From contig JAHLKT010000009.1 in assembly GCA_020444545.1 (NCBI GenBank), forward strand, positions 1-63,742: a stretch of DNA of 63,742 nucleotides. Direction: 5' to 3'. The stretch comes from Desulfarculaceae bacterium (GTDB taxonomy: Bacteria > Desulfobacterota > Desulfarculia > Desulfarculales > Desulfarculaceae). The notes below the pieces were generated by a model, which did no database searches, was not told the origin of the DNA, and worked only from the letters and a program-made list of their open reading frames with translations. Shown piece after piece: positions 7,689 to 17,276 of this stretch (positions are counted from its first letter, which is position 1; each line of letters starts with the position of its first letter). The translations under genes were made by a program, and so were the position numbers.

Positions 7689-8861
7689 CTAGTGCCGCAC
7701 CATCAAGGCCTTCACCGCCTCTTCCAGACCGTCCAGGGTCAGCGGGAACATGGGGAACACCTTGCGCACCGTGGCGATGGTGGGGTGCTGCCAGGCCCGC
7801 TCGGGCATGGGGTTTAGCCAGACGCAGTAGCGGAAGTGGTCGGCGATGCGCTCCAGCCACTCCAGGCCTGGGAGGTCGTTGTGGTAGTAGAAGTCAATAG
7901 CCCCGCCCACGCTCACCAGCTCCGAGGGCGACATGAAGGCATCGCCCACGATGATCACCTTGTAGTCGCCCGAGAGGTTTTTCAGCAGGCTGCCGGTGGG
8001 CACGTCCTCGGAGGTGTAGATGTCCTTGAAGACGTCCTGGTAAACGCAGTTGTGGAAGTAGTAGGCCTTGAAGTCGCGGAAGTGGCTCATCTGGTGCGCC
8101 GCGCTGAACAGGCGGTCCACCAGCCGGGCGTAGGGGTTCATGGACCCGCCCGAGTCCATGAGGAGCAGCACCTTGACCGTGTTCTTGCGCTCGCGGGTGA
8201 AGACCAGCTCGATTTCGCCGCCTTCCTTGCAGGTCTTGTCGATGGTGGCGTCCAGGTCCAGGAAGTCCTCGGGCCCTTCCTTGGCAAAGCGCCTGAGCTT
8301 CTTCAGGGCGATCTTCATCTGCCGCACGTCCAGGGTCACGTCGGTGCGGTAGTTCTTGAAGCGCCGCGCCGCCGCGATCTGCACCGCGCGGCCCCCGCCG
8401 CCGGGCCCGCCGATGCGGATGCCCGCCGGGTTGGCCCCGGAGTGGCCAAAGGGGCTGGTGCCTCCCGTGCCGATCCAGCGCCCTCCCCCGTCGTGTCGCT
8501 CGTCCTGCTCTTGCAGGCGCTTCTCCAGCTCCTCCAGCAACTCCTGCAAATCCATCTGCTTGATCTTGGCCATCTCCTCCTCGTCCAGCTCCAGCCGGTT
8601 AAGGGGGTCGGCCAGCCAGTCCATGATCTCCTGGCGAATGTCCGGGGGCAGCTCCGCGTCCTTGAAAACGTGGGCAAAGGCCTGGTCGTACTGGTCGTAG
8701 AACGCCTCGGACTTGATGAGGATGGCCCGGGCCAGGTGGTAGAAGTCGTTCAGGCTGCCCTGGGCATAGCCCTGGTCCATGGCCTGCATCAGGGTCATCC
8801 ACTCGGTGATGGACACCGGCACCTTGAGAGTGCGGAGGGTATAGAAGAGATTCAGAAACAT
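7689..8861 (-). CDS. CoxE-like von Willebrand factor A domain protein
   Basis: 390 residues, no signal peptide. The N-terminal half is a helical CoxE-like region, with an acidic/coiled stretch at about 90-122 and a Gly-rich linker (125-158). The C-terminal VWA domain has its metal site as DSGGS starting at D236, the DxGxS form seen in this subfamily. MoxR ATPase and VWA proteins commonly act as a pair, probably in maturation or metal insertion of a partner. The MoxR gene is in the same operon, separated only by tag. The AGGTTTAG before the ATG is both the end of tag and the ribosome site. Confidence 0.85.
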   Translation of the reverse strand: MFLNLFYTLRTLKVPVSITEWMTLMQAMDQGYAQGSLNDFYHLARAILIKSEAFYDQYDQAFAHVFKDAELPPDIRQEIMDWLADPLNRLELDEEEMAKIKQMDLQELLEELEKRLQEQDERHDGGGRWIGTGGTSPFGHSGANPAGIRIGGPGGGGRAVQIAAARRFKNYRTDVTLDVRQMKIALKKLRRFAKEGPEDFLDLDATIDKTCKEGGEIELVFTRERKNTVKVLLLMDSGGSMNPYARLVDRLFSAAHQMSHFRDFKAYYFHNCVYQDVFKDIYTSEDVPTGSLLKNLSGDYKVIIVGDAFMSPSELVSVGGAIDFYYHNDLPGLEWLERIADHFRYCVWLNPMPERAWQHPTIATVRKVFPMFPLTLDGLEEAVKALMVRH

Positions 8862-8865
8862 CGGG

Positions 8866-9444
8866 CTAAACCTGGGCTCCGGTTGCTTGCAGCTCGCCGT
8901 GGCGCGGGCAGCTCACCAGATGATCGTTGACCATGCCGATGGCCTGCATGTGAGCGTAGATGATGGTGGGCCCCACGAAGTTCATGCCCCGCCTTTTCAG
9001 GTCCTTGGATATCGCCTTGGAGGTCTCGTCCGAGGCCGGTACGTCGCTGAGCTTTTTATAAGCATGCTGCACCGGCTTGTGCTCCACAAAGGACCAGATG
9101 TAATGGTCGAAAGAGTCGAACTCCTTCTGGATGGCCAGGAAAACCTTGGCATTGGCCTTCGCCGCCTCGATCTTTTTGCGGTTGCGCACGATGCCCGCGT
9201 CCTGCATCAGGGCCTCGATCTTCTCCGGGCCGTAGGCCGCCACCTTGTTGGGGTCGAAGCCGTCAAAGGCGGCCCGAAAGTTCTCGCGCTTCTTCAGGAT
9301 GGTCAGCCAGCTCAGCCCGGCCTGAAAGCCCTCTAGGATCAGCATTTCGAAGTGGCGTTGCTCGTGGTGCAGGGGCACGCCCCACTCATGGTCGTGGTAG
9401 TCCTGGTAGAGCGGGTCGTCCCCGGCCCAGGGGCAGCGCGGCAC
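8866..9444 (-). CDS. tag: DNA-3-methyladenine glycosylase I
   Basis: 192 residues matching Tag. It starts MPRCPWAGDDPLYQDYHDHEWG, with the zinc ligands recognisable as Cys4, an N-terminal His (17 or 19) and the C-terminal HLVSCPRH. The helical core includes GLSWLTILKKRENFR. The enzyme removes 3-methyladenine from alkylated DNA. The GTG start follows GGAGAG, which overlaps the end of the MoxR gene (TAGGAGAG). Its placement between a MoxR ATPase gene and a VWA gene is odd and implies shared transcription. Confidence 0.92.
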   Translation of the reverse strand: MPRCPWAGDDPLYQDYHDHEWGVPLHHEQRHFEMLILEGFQAGLSWLTILKKRENFRAAFDGFDPNKVAAYGPEKIEALMQDAGIVRNRKKIEAAKANAKVFLAIQKEFDSFDHYIWSFVEHKPVQHAYKKLSDVPASDETSKAISKDLKRRGMNFVGPTIIYAHMQAIGMVNDHLVSCPRHGELQATGAQV

Positions 9445-9455
9445 CGGGCCCTCTC

Positions 9456-10322
9456 CTAGTAGCGCGAGCGCAGGCCCATGCGGGCGGCCGGTCCGCCGGC
9501 CCGGCTAAGGGCGGCCTCCAGCACCTCCAGGTCCTGCTCCTTCTTGATCAGCGCCCCGGCGAAGGGCAGTTCCTTGGCCACCTTGTCCGGGCTCATGCCC
9601 CCGGCCAACAGGGCCTGGATCCAGTCCAGCAGCTCACTGGTGGATGGCTTCTTGCGGAAGCCTTCGATTTGCCTGAGCCAATAGAAGCGCTTGAGCACCT
9701 CTTTGAGCAGCTTCTTCTCCAGGTCCGGGTAGTGCACCCCCACGATGTCGGTCATGAGCTGTTCTTCCGGGAACTCGATATAGTGGAACACGCAACGTCT
9801 GAGGAAGGCGTCGGGCAGCTCTTTTTCCGAGTTGGAGGTGATGACCACGATGGGGCGGTTCTTGGCGCTGATCCGCTCGTCGGTCTCCGGGATATGGAAG
9901 CTCATCTCGTCCAGCTCGTTGAGCAGGTCGTTGGGGAACTCCAGGTCCGCCTTGTCCACCTCGTCAATAAGAAGCACCAGGCGCTCGTCCGCGTCAAAGG
10001 CGCGGCCCAGCGGGCCCAGGTGGATGTAGTTGCTGATGTCGCTCACGTCGCCGGTGCCGAAGCGCGAGTCGTTGAGCCGCTGCACCGTGTCGTAGACGTA
10101 GAGGCCCTCATGGGCCTTGGTGGTGGACTTGATGTTCCATACCAGCAGCTTCATGCCCAGGCCCCGGGCGATGTTGTGGGCCAACAGGGTCTTGCCGGTG
10201 CCCGGCTCGCCCTTGACCAGAAGGGGCCGGCCCAGGGCTATGGACACGTTGACCACGTCCCTAAGCTCCGGGGAAACGATGTACTTGTCAGTGCCTGTGA
10301 AACGGTCGAACTCGGCTGACAT
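9456..10322 (-). CDS. MoxR-family AAA+ ATPase
   Basis: 288 residues. Walker A is GEPGTGKT (38-45), Walker B is VLLIDEVDKAD (near residue 125), and sensor-1 is VVITSNSEKELPDAFLRRC. The start chosen is ATG at 10322 (MSAEFDRFTG) because AAGGAG precedes it by 8 bases. A longer in-frame extension to 10460 is Arg/Cys-rich and not family-like. It forms a moxR-tag-VWA operon and probably remodels a client together with the VWA protein. Client unknown. Confidence 0.9.
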   Translation of the reverse strand: MSAEFDRFTGTDKYIVSPELRDVVNVSIALGRPLLVKGEPGTGKTLLAHNIARGLGMKLLVWNIKSTTKAHEGLYVYDTVQRLNDSRFGTGDVSDISNYIHLGPLGRAFDADERLVLLIDEVDKADLEFPNDLLNELDEMSFHIPETDERISAKNRPIVVITSNSEKELPDAFLRRCVFHYIEFPEEQLMTDIVGVHYPDLEKKLLKEVLKRFYWLRQIEGFRKKPSTSELLDWIQALLAGGMSPDKVAKELPFAGALIKKEQDLEVLEAALSRAGGPAARMGLRSRY

Positions 10323-10379
10323 CTGGATGGCTCCTTCAAAAAATCTGGCTGGGGCGTGAGCGCCTAGGCAACGTAAGTA

Positions 10380-10392
10380 GCTACAATGTAGC
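10380..10392. promoter_or_regulatory. 13-bp dyad in the moxR/symporter divergent region
   Basis: GCTACA-A-TGTAGC is a perfect 6-1-6 dyad about 57 bases upstream of the MoxR start. A related TAGCTAC occurs near 10480. It could be an operator. No regulator is identified. Confidence 0.3.
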
Positions 10393-10437
10393 ACGTATGA
10401 GCTTTTAATCAAGGCCCGGACGCATGGCCCTCTCCTC

Positions 10438-10467
10438 TTGACTTGACGCCGGGCTCCCACTTATGAT
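10438..10467 (+). promoter_or_regulatory. sigma-70-type promoter for the symporter genes
   Basis: TTGACT (10438-10443), 18-base spacer, TATGAT (10462-10467). Predicted start near 10474, about 110 bases before the accessory-peptide GTG. Confidence 0.5.
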
Positions 10468-10586
10468 GTAACTACTTTATAGCTACCCAATGGGTGGGCC
10501 AACCCCGCAACATGAAATAACAAACCCGTCCGCCCCTGGGCCGCCCTCTCGGGGCTCTCCCTATCCCGCCATGCAGGAGGTTGCCC

Positions 10587-10751
10587 GTGCTCGGCATCGC
10601 AAGCCCGGAACTGGCCCTGGCCTATATCCTTTGCATCGCCGCCTCGGTTCTTTGCGTGATCTACGGAATTGTAAAGTGGAACGATTCCGGTCCGCTGACC
10701 GAGGAGCTTCGGGACCTTGATCAATGGGCCCCGGAGAACAAGGGCGAGTAG
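10587..10751 (+). CDS. symporter small accessory protein
   Basis: A 54-residue peptide starting at GTG with AGGAGG 6 bases upstream. It has one membrane segment (about residues 9-29, ALAYILCIAASVLCVIYGIV) followed by an acidic, polar tail with the WNDSGPLTEELRDLD pattern. Such a peptide typically precedes a sodium:solute symporter gene, as here, 55 bases upstream. It is too short for usual ORF cut-offs. Probable role: stabilising or regulatory subunit of the transporter in the inner membrane. Confidence 0.8.
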   Translation: MLGIASPELALAYILCIAASVLCVIYGIVKWNDSGPLTEELRDLDQWAPENKGE

Positions 10752-10806
10752 TCCCAGCCCCCGCCGTCCGGCCCCCGCGCCCCGGTAACATGCTTTAGGA
10801 GGCACG

Positions 10807-12405
10807 ATGACCGTCAAGATCATTTTGGCCCTGGTCTATCTGGTGGTGGTCTTTTACCTGGGATACAAGGGTTGGCGAGAGACCCGCCAGGCCAGCGACT
10901 ACATGCTGGCCGGACGCCAGATGAACCCCTTTGTCATGGCCATGAGCTATGGGGCCACCTTCATCTCCACCTCGGCCATCATCGGCTTCGGCGGCGCGGC
11001 GGCCCTGTTCGGCTTCCCCCTGTTGTGGCTCACCTTCCTCAACATCTTCGTGGGCATCTTCATCGCCATGGTGTTTTTCGGCAAACGCACCCGGCGCATG
11101 GGGGTGGCCCTGGATGCCCACACCTTCCCCGAGCTCCTGGGGCGGCGCTTCCAGTCGCGCTTCGTGCAGGGCTTTGCGGGCCTGGTTATCTTTTTGTTCA
11201 TCCCCATCTACGCGGCGGCGGTATTGATCGGCATCAGCCGCATGATCGAGGTGGGCCTGGGGGTCAACTACTACGTGGCCCTCTTGGTCTTCGTGGCCAT
11301 CCTGGCCTTCTATGTGATCACCGGCGGGCTTAAGGCGGTGATGTACACCGACGCCTTCCAGGGCAGCCTCATGTTCATCATGATGCTCATCCTGATCATC
11401 GCCACCTACTACATCCTGGGCGGGGTGACCGACGCTCACCAGGCGCTCACCGACCTGGCCCCCCAGATGCCGGCCAAGCTCAAGGCCGGGGGCATGTTGG
11501 GCTGGACCCAGGGCGCGGTGCCCTTCTCGCCCCTGTGGCTGGTCATTTACACCACCATCATCTATGGCGTGGGCATCGGCGTGCTGGCCCAGCCCCAGCT
11601 GGCGGTGCGCTACATGACCGTGGCCAGCGACCGCCAACTGAACCGGGCGGTGCTCTTCGGCGGCATCTTTATCATCATCATGACCGGGGTGGCCTTCGTG
11701 GTGGGCGCCCTGTCAAACGTGGTGTTCTTCAAGCAGCTGGGCAAGATCGCGGTGGCCGTGGCCGGGGGCAACATCGACAAGATCATCCCCCTGTACATCA
11801 CCCGGGTAATGCCCGACTGGTACGAGATTCTCTTCTTGCTGGGCATGTTCGCGGCGGCCATGTCCACCCTGTCCAGCCAGTTCCACGTGGGCGGCACCAG
11901 CCTGGGCCGCGACTTCTACGAGAAGGGCTTCGGCAGCCGGGGCCGCACCGGCCTGGGGGTCACCCGCGCCGGGGTGGGCATCACCATCCTGATCACCGTG
12001 ATCTGGGGCCTGTTCCTGCCGCCCTCGATCATCGCCCTGGCCACCGCCTTCTTCTTCGGCCTGTGCGCCGCCTCTTTCCTGCCGGCCTACTTCCTGGGCC
12101 TGTACTGGAAGGGCATGACCCGGGCCGGAGCCATCGTGTCCATGGTGGGCGGCTTTGCCACCAGCTTCTTCTTCCTCTTGTTCGTGCACACCAAGGAGTC
12201 GGCGGCCATCGGGCTGTGCCAGGCCGTTTTCAACACCCCCAGCCTGGCGGCCGGAGCGGCCAAGGGTTCGGGATGGTGGTTGTTGCAGTTCACCGACCCC
12301 AACATCATCGCCCTGCCGGTGTCCTTCGTGTTGGCCGTGGCGGTCAGTTGGTTCACCGCCAAGTCCGATCAAGACCACTTGCGGCTATGCTGGCGAAACC
12401 TTTAG
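10807..12405 (+). CDS. sodium:solute symporter family permease
   Basis: 532 residues with about 13 membrane helices. The N-terminus (LVYLVVVFYLGYKGWRETRQASDYMLAGRQ, given here in part as YLGYKGWRETRQ and SDYMLAGR) and the FISTSAIIGFGGAAALFG region are typical of the SSS family. GGLKAVMYTDAFQG is the conserved helix 5 motif. The ATG follows TAGGAGG. Substrate cannot be fixed; sugars, amino acids or carboxylates are possible. The accessory peptide lies directly upstream. Confidence 0.88.
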   Translation: MTVKIILALVYLVVVFYLGYKGWRETRQASDYMLAGRQMNPFVMAMSYGATFISTSAIIGFGGAAALFGFPLLWLTFLNIFVGIFIAMVFFGKRTRRMGVALDAHTFPELLGRRFQSRFVQGFAGLVIFLFIPIYAAAVLIGISRMIEVGLGVNYYVALLVFVAILAFYVITGGLKAVMYTDAFQGSLMFIMMLILIIATYYILGGVTDAHQALTDLAPQMPAKLKAGGMLGWTQGAVPFSPLWLVIYTTIIYGVGIGVLAQPQLAVRYMTVASDRQLNRAVLFGGIFIIIMTGVAFVVGALSNVVFFKQLGKIAVAVAGGNIDKIIPLYITRVMPDWYEILFLLGMFAAAMSTLSSQFHVGGTSLGRDFYEKGFGSRGRTGLGVTRAGVGITILITVIWGLFLPPSIIALATAFFFGLCAASFLPAYFLGLYWKGMTRAGAIVSMVGGFATSFFFLLFVHTKESAAIGLCQAVFNTPSLAAGAAKGSGWWLLQFTDPNIIALPVSFVLAVAVSWFTAKSDQDHLRLCWRNL

Positions 12406-12423
12406 AATAGCCTGAGTCTTATC

Positions 12424-12453
12424 GCCGGGCGCCGGCCTAGGCTGGCGCCCGGC
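12424..12453. repeat. strong GC hairpin between symporter and LysM-like genes
   Basis: GCCGGGCGCC (12424-12433) and GGCGCCCGGC (12444-12453) form a perfect 10-bp stem. There is no T-run on the plus strand, so it is more likely an attenuating or RNA-stabilising structure than a classical terminator. Confidence 0.5.
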
Positions 12454-12477
12454 AAACTATTCAAAGGGGCATGCACC

Positions 12478-13371
12478 ATGACCGAACCCGAAAACGGCCA
12501 CAAGCCAAACCAGGACCTCGGCGCTCCCAGCAAACCGCCCCAAGCCAAGGGCTCTTCCGCCCTTCCCTGGCTTTTGGCCATCCTGGCGATTTTCATCGCC
12601 GGAGGCGCCCTGTACTACTTCTGGGGCGACCTGAACCCCTCTGCCCCACCTCCCGCGCCGCCTGCTGACAAGACCGCGTCGTCCCCGGCAGCTGGCCAGA
12701 AGACGCCTCCGCCCAGCCAACACGGCTCGGTGGTGAAGATGGACGGCACCCAGGGCGCGGAGCAGGACGCCCGCAAAAAGCCCTACGGCCTGGACAAGTC
12801 GGTGGACGCCGTGGCCCGCAGCGACGAGAGCATCCAGGTGGGCGCTAAGAAGGTGCCCGTGGAGGAGCTCGAAAAGAAGCTGGTGGTGGAGCAGCGCGGC
12901 GAGGTGCGCGAGAAGTCCCTGCAAGACAAGAAGGTCAGCGCCTGGGGCGTTTACATGGTGCGGCCCGGCGACAGCCTGTGGCGCATCCACTACCGCCTGC
13001 TGCGCGAGTACTTGGGCTCGCGGGGGGTGAAGCTGCCGCCCTTCTCGGACCAGCCCAACCAGAAGGGCTACTCCTCGGGCGTGGGCAAGGTGCTCAAGTT
13101 CGCCGAGCACATGGTGGGGGTCTACAACGTCCGCACCGGCCACATGAGCAAGAACCTGAACCTGCTGGAGCCTGGCCAGAAGGTGGTGGTTTTCAACTTG
13201 AGCGAGATCTTCGGGCAACTGGACAAGGTCAATCCCAACGAGATAAGCGGTATCAGCTACGACGGCCGGGTGCTGTTCTTCCCCAAGCCCGAAAAGGTGG
13301 AAGTGACCACCAAGGAGCTGGCCCCCCCGGGCCAGACCCCGCCCGCCGCCGCCAAGCTGCCCAAGGAGTAA
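12478..13371 (+). CDS. membrane-anchored LysM-like protein
   Basis: 297 residues. A cytoplasmic N-terminus is followed by one membrane segment (about 28-49), a Pro/Ala-rich linker (about 52-80) and a C-terminal region containing VYMVRPGDSLWRIHYRLLREY (about 158-178; core VRPGDSLWRIH), the opening motif of a LysM fold. The C-terminal tail is again Pro-rich. Topology implies a periplasmic LysM-like domain that may bind peptidoglycan. AAAGGGG precedes the ATG. Five bases separate it from the HDAC-family gene, so they are co-transcribed. Confidence 0.65.
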   Translation: MTEPENGHKPNQDLGAPSKPPQAKGSSALPWLLAILAIFIAGGALYYFWGDLNPSAPPPAPPADKTASSPAAGQKTPPPSQHGSVVKMDGTQGAEQDARKKPYGLDKSVDAVARSDESIQVGAKKVPVEELEKKLVVEQRGEVREKSLQDKKVSAWGVYMVRPGDSLWRIHYRLLREYLGSRGVKLPPFSDQPNQKGYSSGVGKVLKFAEHMVGVYNVRTGHMSKNLNLLEPGQKVVVFNLSEIFGQLDKVNPNEISGISYDGRVLFFPKPEKVEVTTKELAPPGQTPPAAAKLPKE

Positions 13372-13376
13372 GGCAA

Positions 13377-14408
13377 ATGCGCCTGGGGGTGGTGCGCGAC
13401 CCGGTCTTTCGTGAACATGACACCGGCCCTTACCACTGCGAGGTGGGCGGCCGCCTGGCGGCCATAGATCAGGCCATCGACCAGTGGGAGGGTTGGGTGG
13501 ACCTGGATGACGTGCCCCTGCGCTCCGCCTCCGAGGAGGAGCTAAAGCGGGTGCACCACCCCAGCCATTTGGCGCGCATCGCCTCCACGGCGGGCAAGAC
13601 CATGGACCTGGACCCGGACACCATCTGTTCGCCCCGCTCCCACGAGGTGGCCTTGTTGGCCGCCGGCAGCCTCATCGACCTGTGCGACGCGGTGTTGGCC
13701 CGCGAGCTGGAGTACGGCTTCGCCCTGGTGCGCCCGCCGGGCCACCACGCCACCACCACCCGGGCCATGGGCTTTTGCCTGTACAACAACATCGCCGCCG
13801 CAGCGGCCCATCTCATCACCAAGCGGGCCTTGAGCCGGGTGCTGGTGGTGGACTGGGACGTGCACCACGGCAACGGCACCGAGGACATCTTCTACGACGA
13901 GCCCCGCGTTACCTATTTCTCCACCCACCAATCGCCCCTGTACCCCGGCACCGGCACGGTGGGCGCGGTGGGCCACGGCAGGGGCATCGGGCACAACCTC
14001 AACGTGCCCATCTCGCCCGGCCGGGGCGACCTGGAGCATTTGCAGGCCTTCCAGCGCCTCCTGCTGCCCGTGGCCCAAAGCCTAAGGCCCGAGTTCATCC
14101 TGGTCTCGGCCGGCTTCGACGGCCACAGGGACGACCCCCTGGCCTCCATGAACCTCACCTCCCAGGGCTTCGCGGCCATGGCCCAGCTGGTTACGGAGTT
14201 GAGCCGGGAGTTCTGCCCCGGCAGGGTGGTGATGACCCTGGAGGGCGGCTACGACCAGGCCTCCCTGGGCCGCTCGGTGGTGGCGGTGCTCAAGGCCCTC
14301 CGGGGCCACCGCGAGGATGAGCTCATCGACCGGGCCGCCGGGGCCAACCTGGCCGCCGAGGTGGAGCGGGCCATGCTCACCGTGGGCCAGCACTGGGAGC
14401 TTGCCTGA
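13377..14408 (+). CDS. histone deacetylase family (class II-type) deacetylase
   Basis: 343 residues. Metal and catalytic motifs of the arginase/deacetylase fold are intact: RPPGHHA, VDWDVHHGNGT, YPGTG, SAGFDGHRDDP and LEGGYD. Bacterial members remove acetyl groups from polyamines, lysines or other acylated amines; the substrate here is unknown. The ATG at 13377 is chosen because the protein then starts MRLGVVRDPVFREHD, as in the family; the frame is open further upstream only as a shadow of the LysM-like gene. Confidence 0.88.
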   Translation: MRLGVVRDPVFREHDTGPYHCEVGGRLAAIDQAIDQWEGWVDLDDVPLRSASEEELKRVHHPSHLARIASTAGKTMDLDPDTICSPRSHEVALLAAGSLIDLCDAVLARELEYGFALVRPPGHHATTTRAMGFCLYNNIAAAAAHLITKRALSRVLVVDWDVHHGNGTEDIFYDEPRVTYFSTHQSPLYPGTGTVGAVGHGRGIGHNLNVPISPGRGDLEHLQAFQRLLLPVAQSLRPEFILVSAGFDGHRDDPLASMNLTSQGFAAMAQLVTELSREFCPGRVVMTLEGGYDQASLGRSVVAVLKALRGHREDELIDRAAGANLAAEVERAMLTVGQHWELA

Positions 14409-14482
14409 GCCCTCCGGCCGCCTTGCCGGTTATGCCGCCGCGTGATAAAACCAAATTCTCTTAAAACGCCCTGGAGGCAGGC

Positions 14483-14767
14483 ATGAAGATTACCGCCGAG
14501 GAGGTGGCCCACGTGGCCGCCCTGGCCCGGCTCAGGCTCAGTGACGAGATGAGCGCCAAGCTCACCGAGCAGCTCAACGACATCCTCACGGCCATGGACA
14601 AGCTGGCCGAGCTGGACACCAGCGGGGTGCCCTCCACCAACCACGCATTGGAGTTGACCGGCGCCATGCGCCCGGACCAGGCCCGCCCCGGCCTGGACCA
14701 CGCCCGCGCCCTGGCCAACGCGCCCGACAGCGACGGCCAGAGCTTCATCGTGCCCAAGGTGATATAG
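14483..14767 (+). CDS. gatC: Asp-tRNA(Asn)/Glu-tRNA(Gln) amidotransferase subunit C
   Basis: 94 residues, typical GatC: starts MKITAEEVAHVAALARLRLS and ends FIVPKVI. GGAGG precedes the ATG by 7 bases. GatC clamps GatA to GatB in the complex that amidates mischarged Glu-tRNA(Gln) or Asp-tRNA(Asn). Three bases separate it from gatA. Confidence 0.95.
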   Translation: MKITAEEVAHVAALARLRLSDEMSAKLTEQLNDILTAMDKLAELDTSGVPSTNHALELTGAMRPDQARPGLDHARALANAPDSDGQSFIVPKVI

Positions 14768-14770
14768 GCC

Positions 14771-16231
<1,461 letters not shown>

Positions 16232-16243
16232 GGCGCGAGCACC

Positions 16244-16939
16244 TTGGGCCCCCTGGAACGCAGCCGCTTCTACGACCAGGTGGCCGAGGTCTACGACCGC
16301 CAATACGCCTACCCGCGCCGCCACAGCCTGGTGCAAGCCGCCTGGCTGGGGCGGCGTTGTCCTTCCGGCCGCCTGCTGGACCTGGGCTGCGGCACGGGCC
16401 GCATGTTGGGGCTCCTGAGCCGGGCGGGCTTCACCCCCTTCGGCCTGGACTGCTCCCCGGCCATGCTGGCCCGCTGCCGCCAAACCGGCAGCTTCCCCCT
16501 GGTCCTGGCCGACGCGGCCCGGGGCCTTCCCTTCCGCGATCAGAGCTTCGCCACGGTCGTGAGCCTCCACGCCACCCTGATCCACCTCACCGCGCCCGGC
16601 GAGCTGGAGGCCGCCCTGGCCGAGGCTAGGCGGGTGCTGATGCGCGGAGGGATGCTGGTGGTGGAGCTGCCTCACCCGTCCAGCTTCCCACCCGGCAGGG
16701 ACGCGCCTCTGTGGCGGGAGTATCAAGCGGGCATGAGCTGCCGCGAGGCCGCGCGGGGCCTGGAGGAGATGCGCCTGGACGACTGCCGGGAGCTGACCAC
16801 TCTGGTGCGCGTCTTGCGCCTGCCCGACGTGCAGCGCCTGTTTCAGGGCTGGCGGCGGGTGCAGGTGCATCCCGGTTTCCGGGGCGGGCGCTTCAGGCTG
16901 GATAAGGGTGAGGTCATGGTGGTCACGGCGGTAAGGTAG
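16244..16939 (+). CDS. class I SAM-dependent methyltransferase
   Basis: 231 residues, starting at TTG 13 bases after gatA. Motif I is LLDLGCGTGRMLGLL (about 41-55), followed by LDCSPAMLARC (motif II region) and LPFRDQSFATVVS. This is the Methyltransf_11 arrangement for small molecules. No signal peptide. Substrate unknown. Likely translated from the gatCA transcript. Confidence 0.75.
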   Translation: MGPLERSRFYDQVAEVYDRQYAYPRRHSLVQAAWLGRRCPSGRLLDLGCGTGRMLGLLSRAGFTPFGLDCSPAMLARCRQTGSFPLVLADAARGLPFRDQSFATVVSLHATLIHLTAPGELEAALAEARRVLMRGGMLVVELPHPSSFPPGRDAPLWREYQAGMSCREAARGLEEMRLDDCRELTTLVRVLRLPDVQRLFQGWRRVQVHPGFRGGRFRLDKGEVMVVTAVR

Positions 16940-17006
16940 CGGCGGCTTCTCTAAATTTTGCGCTAAGGAAATTAAGGCGGGTAAAAATAATCCTGGCTCT
17001 GTTGGC

Positions 17007-17134
17007 CTTGATAGCTCTGCTATCGGGGTGGCGCAGCCACAAGAAACGCATTGGCAACCACGCGCATTGTTTTATGGATTTCTTGTCGCGCCGCTAAGCG
17101 CCACGACCCCGCCAGACAAGCTGTCGGGGCCGGC
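17007..17134 (-). repeat. intergenic palindromic repeat family A, copy 2
   Basis: Inverse-orientation copy of the element at 7331-7460. Shared parts include CTATCGGGGTGGCGCAGCCACAAGAAA-type sequence at one end (core GTGGCGCAGCCACAAG) and TTTCTTGTCGCGCCGC at the other. The central bases between the AAGAAA/TTTCTT arms differ from copy 1. It occupies the gap between the methyltransferase gene and the regulator at 17277. Confidence 0.75.
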
Positions 17135-17170
17135 AAGAAATGAATACGCTGAATATTCTTTTGTCTGGCG

Positions 17171-17241
17171 TAGGGGCGGGGTTTATCCCCGCCCAACGCG
17201 GCCCGAGCAAAGCAAAGGGGCGGGGATAAACCCCGCCCCTA
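17171..17241. repeat. GC-rich double-hairpin repeat
   Basis: Arms of 24 bases, starting TAGGGGCGGGG and ending CCCCGCCCCTA, are perfect inverted repeats. Each arm is itself a hairpin (GGGCGGGG-TTTAT-CCCCGCCC). Widespread type of intergenic repeat; a related half-element is at 7640-7660. May also insulate the convergent transcripts here. Confidence 0.7.
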
Positions 17242-17276
17242 CATCTCCCGGCTATAACTCCGGCCCCAACGCCGCT

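Noticed and set aside
10323-10460. N-terminal 46-residue extension of the MoxR ATPase
   Set aside because: Arg/Cys-rich, no ribosome site, and the internal ATG at 10322 has AAGGAG.
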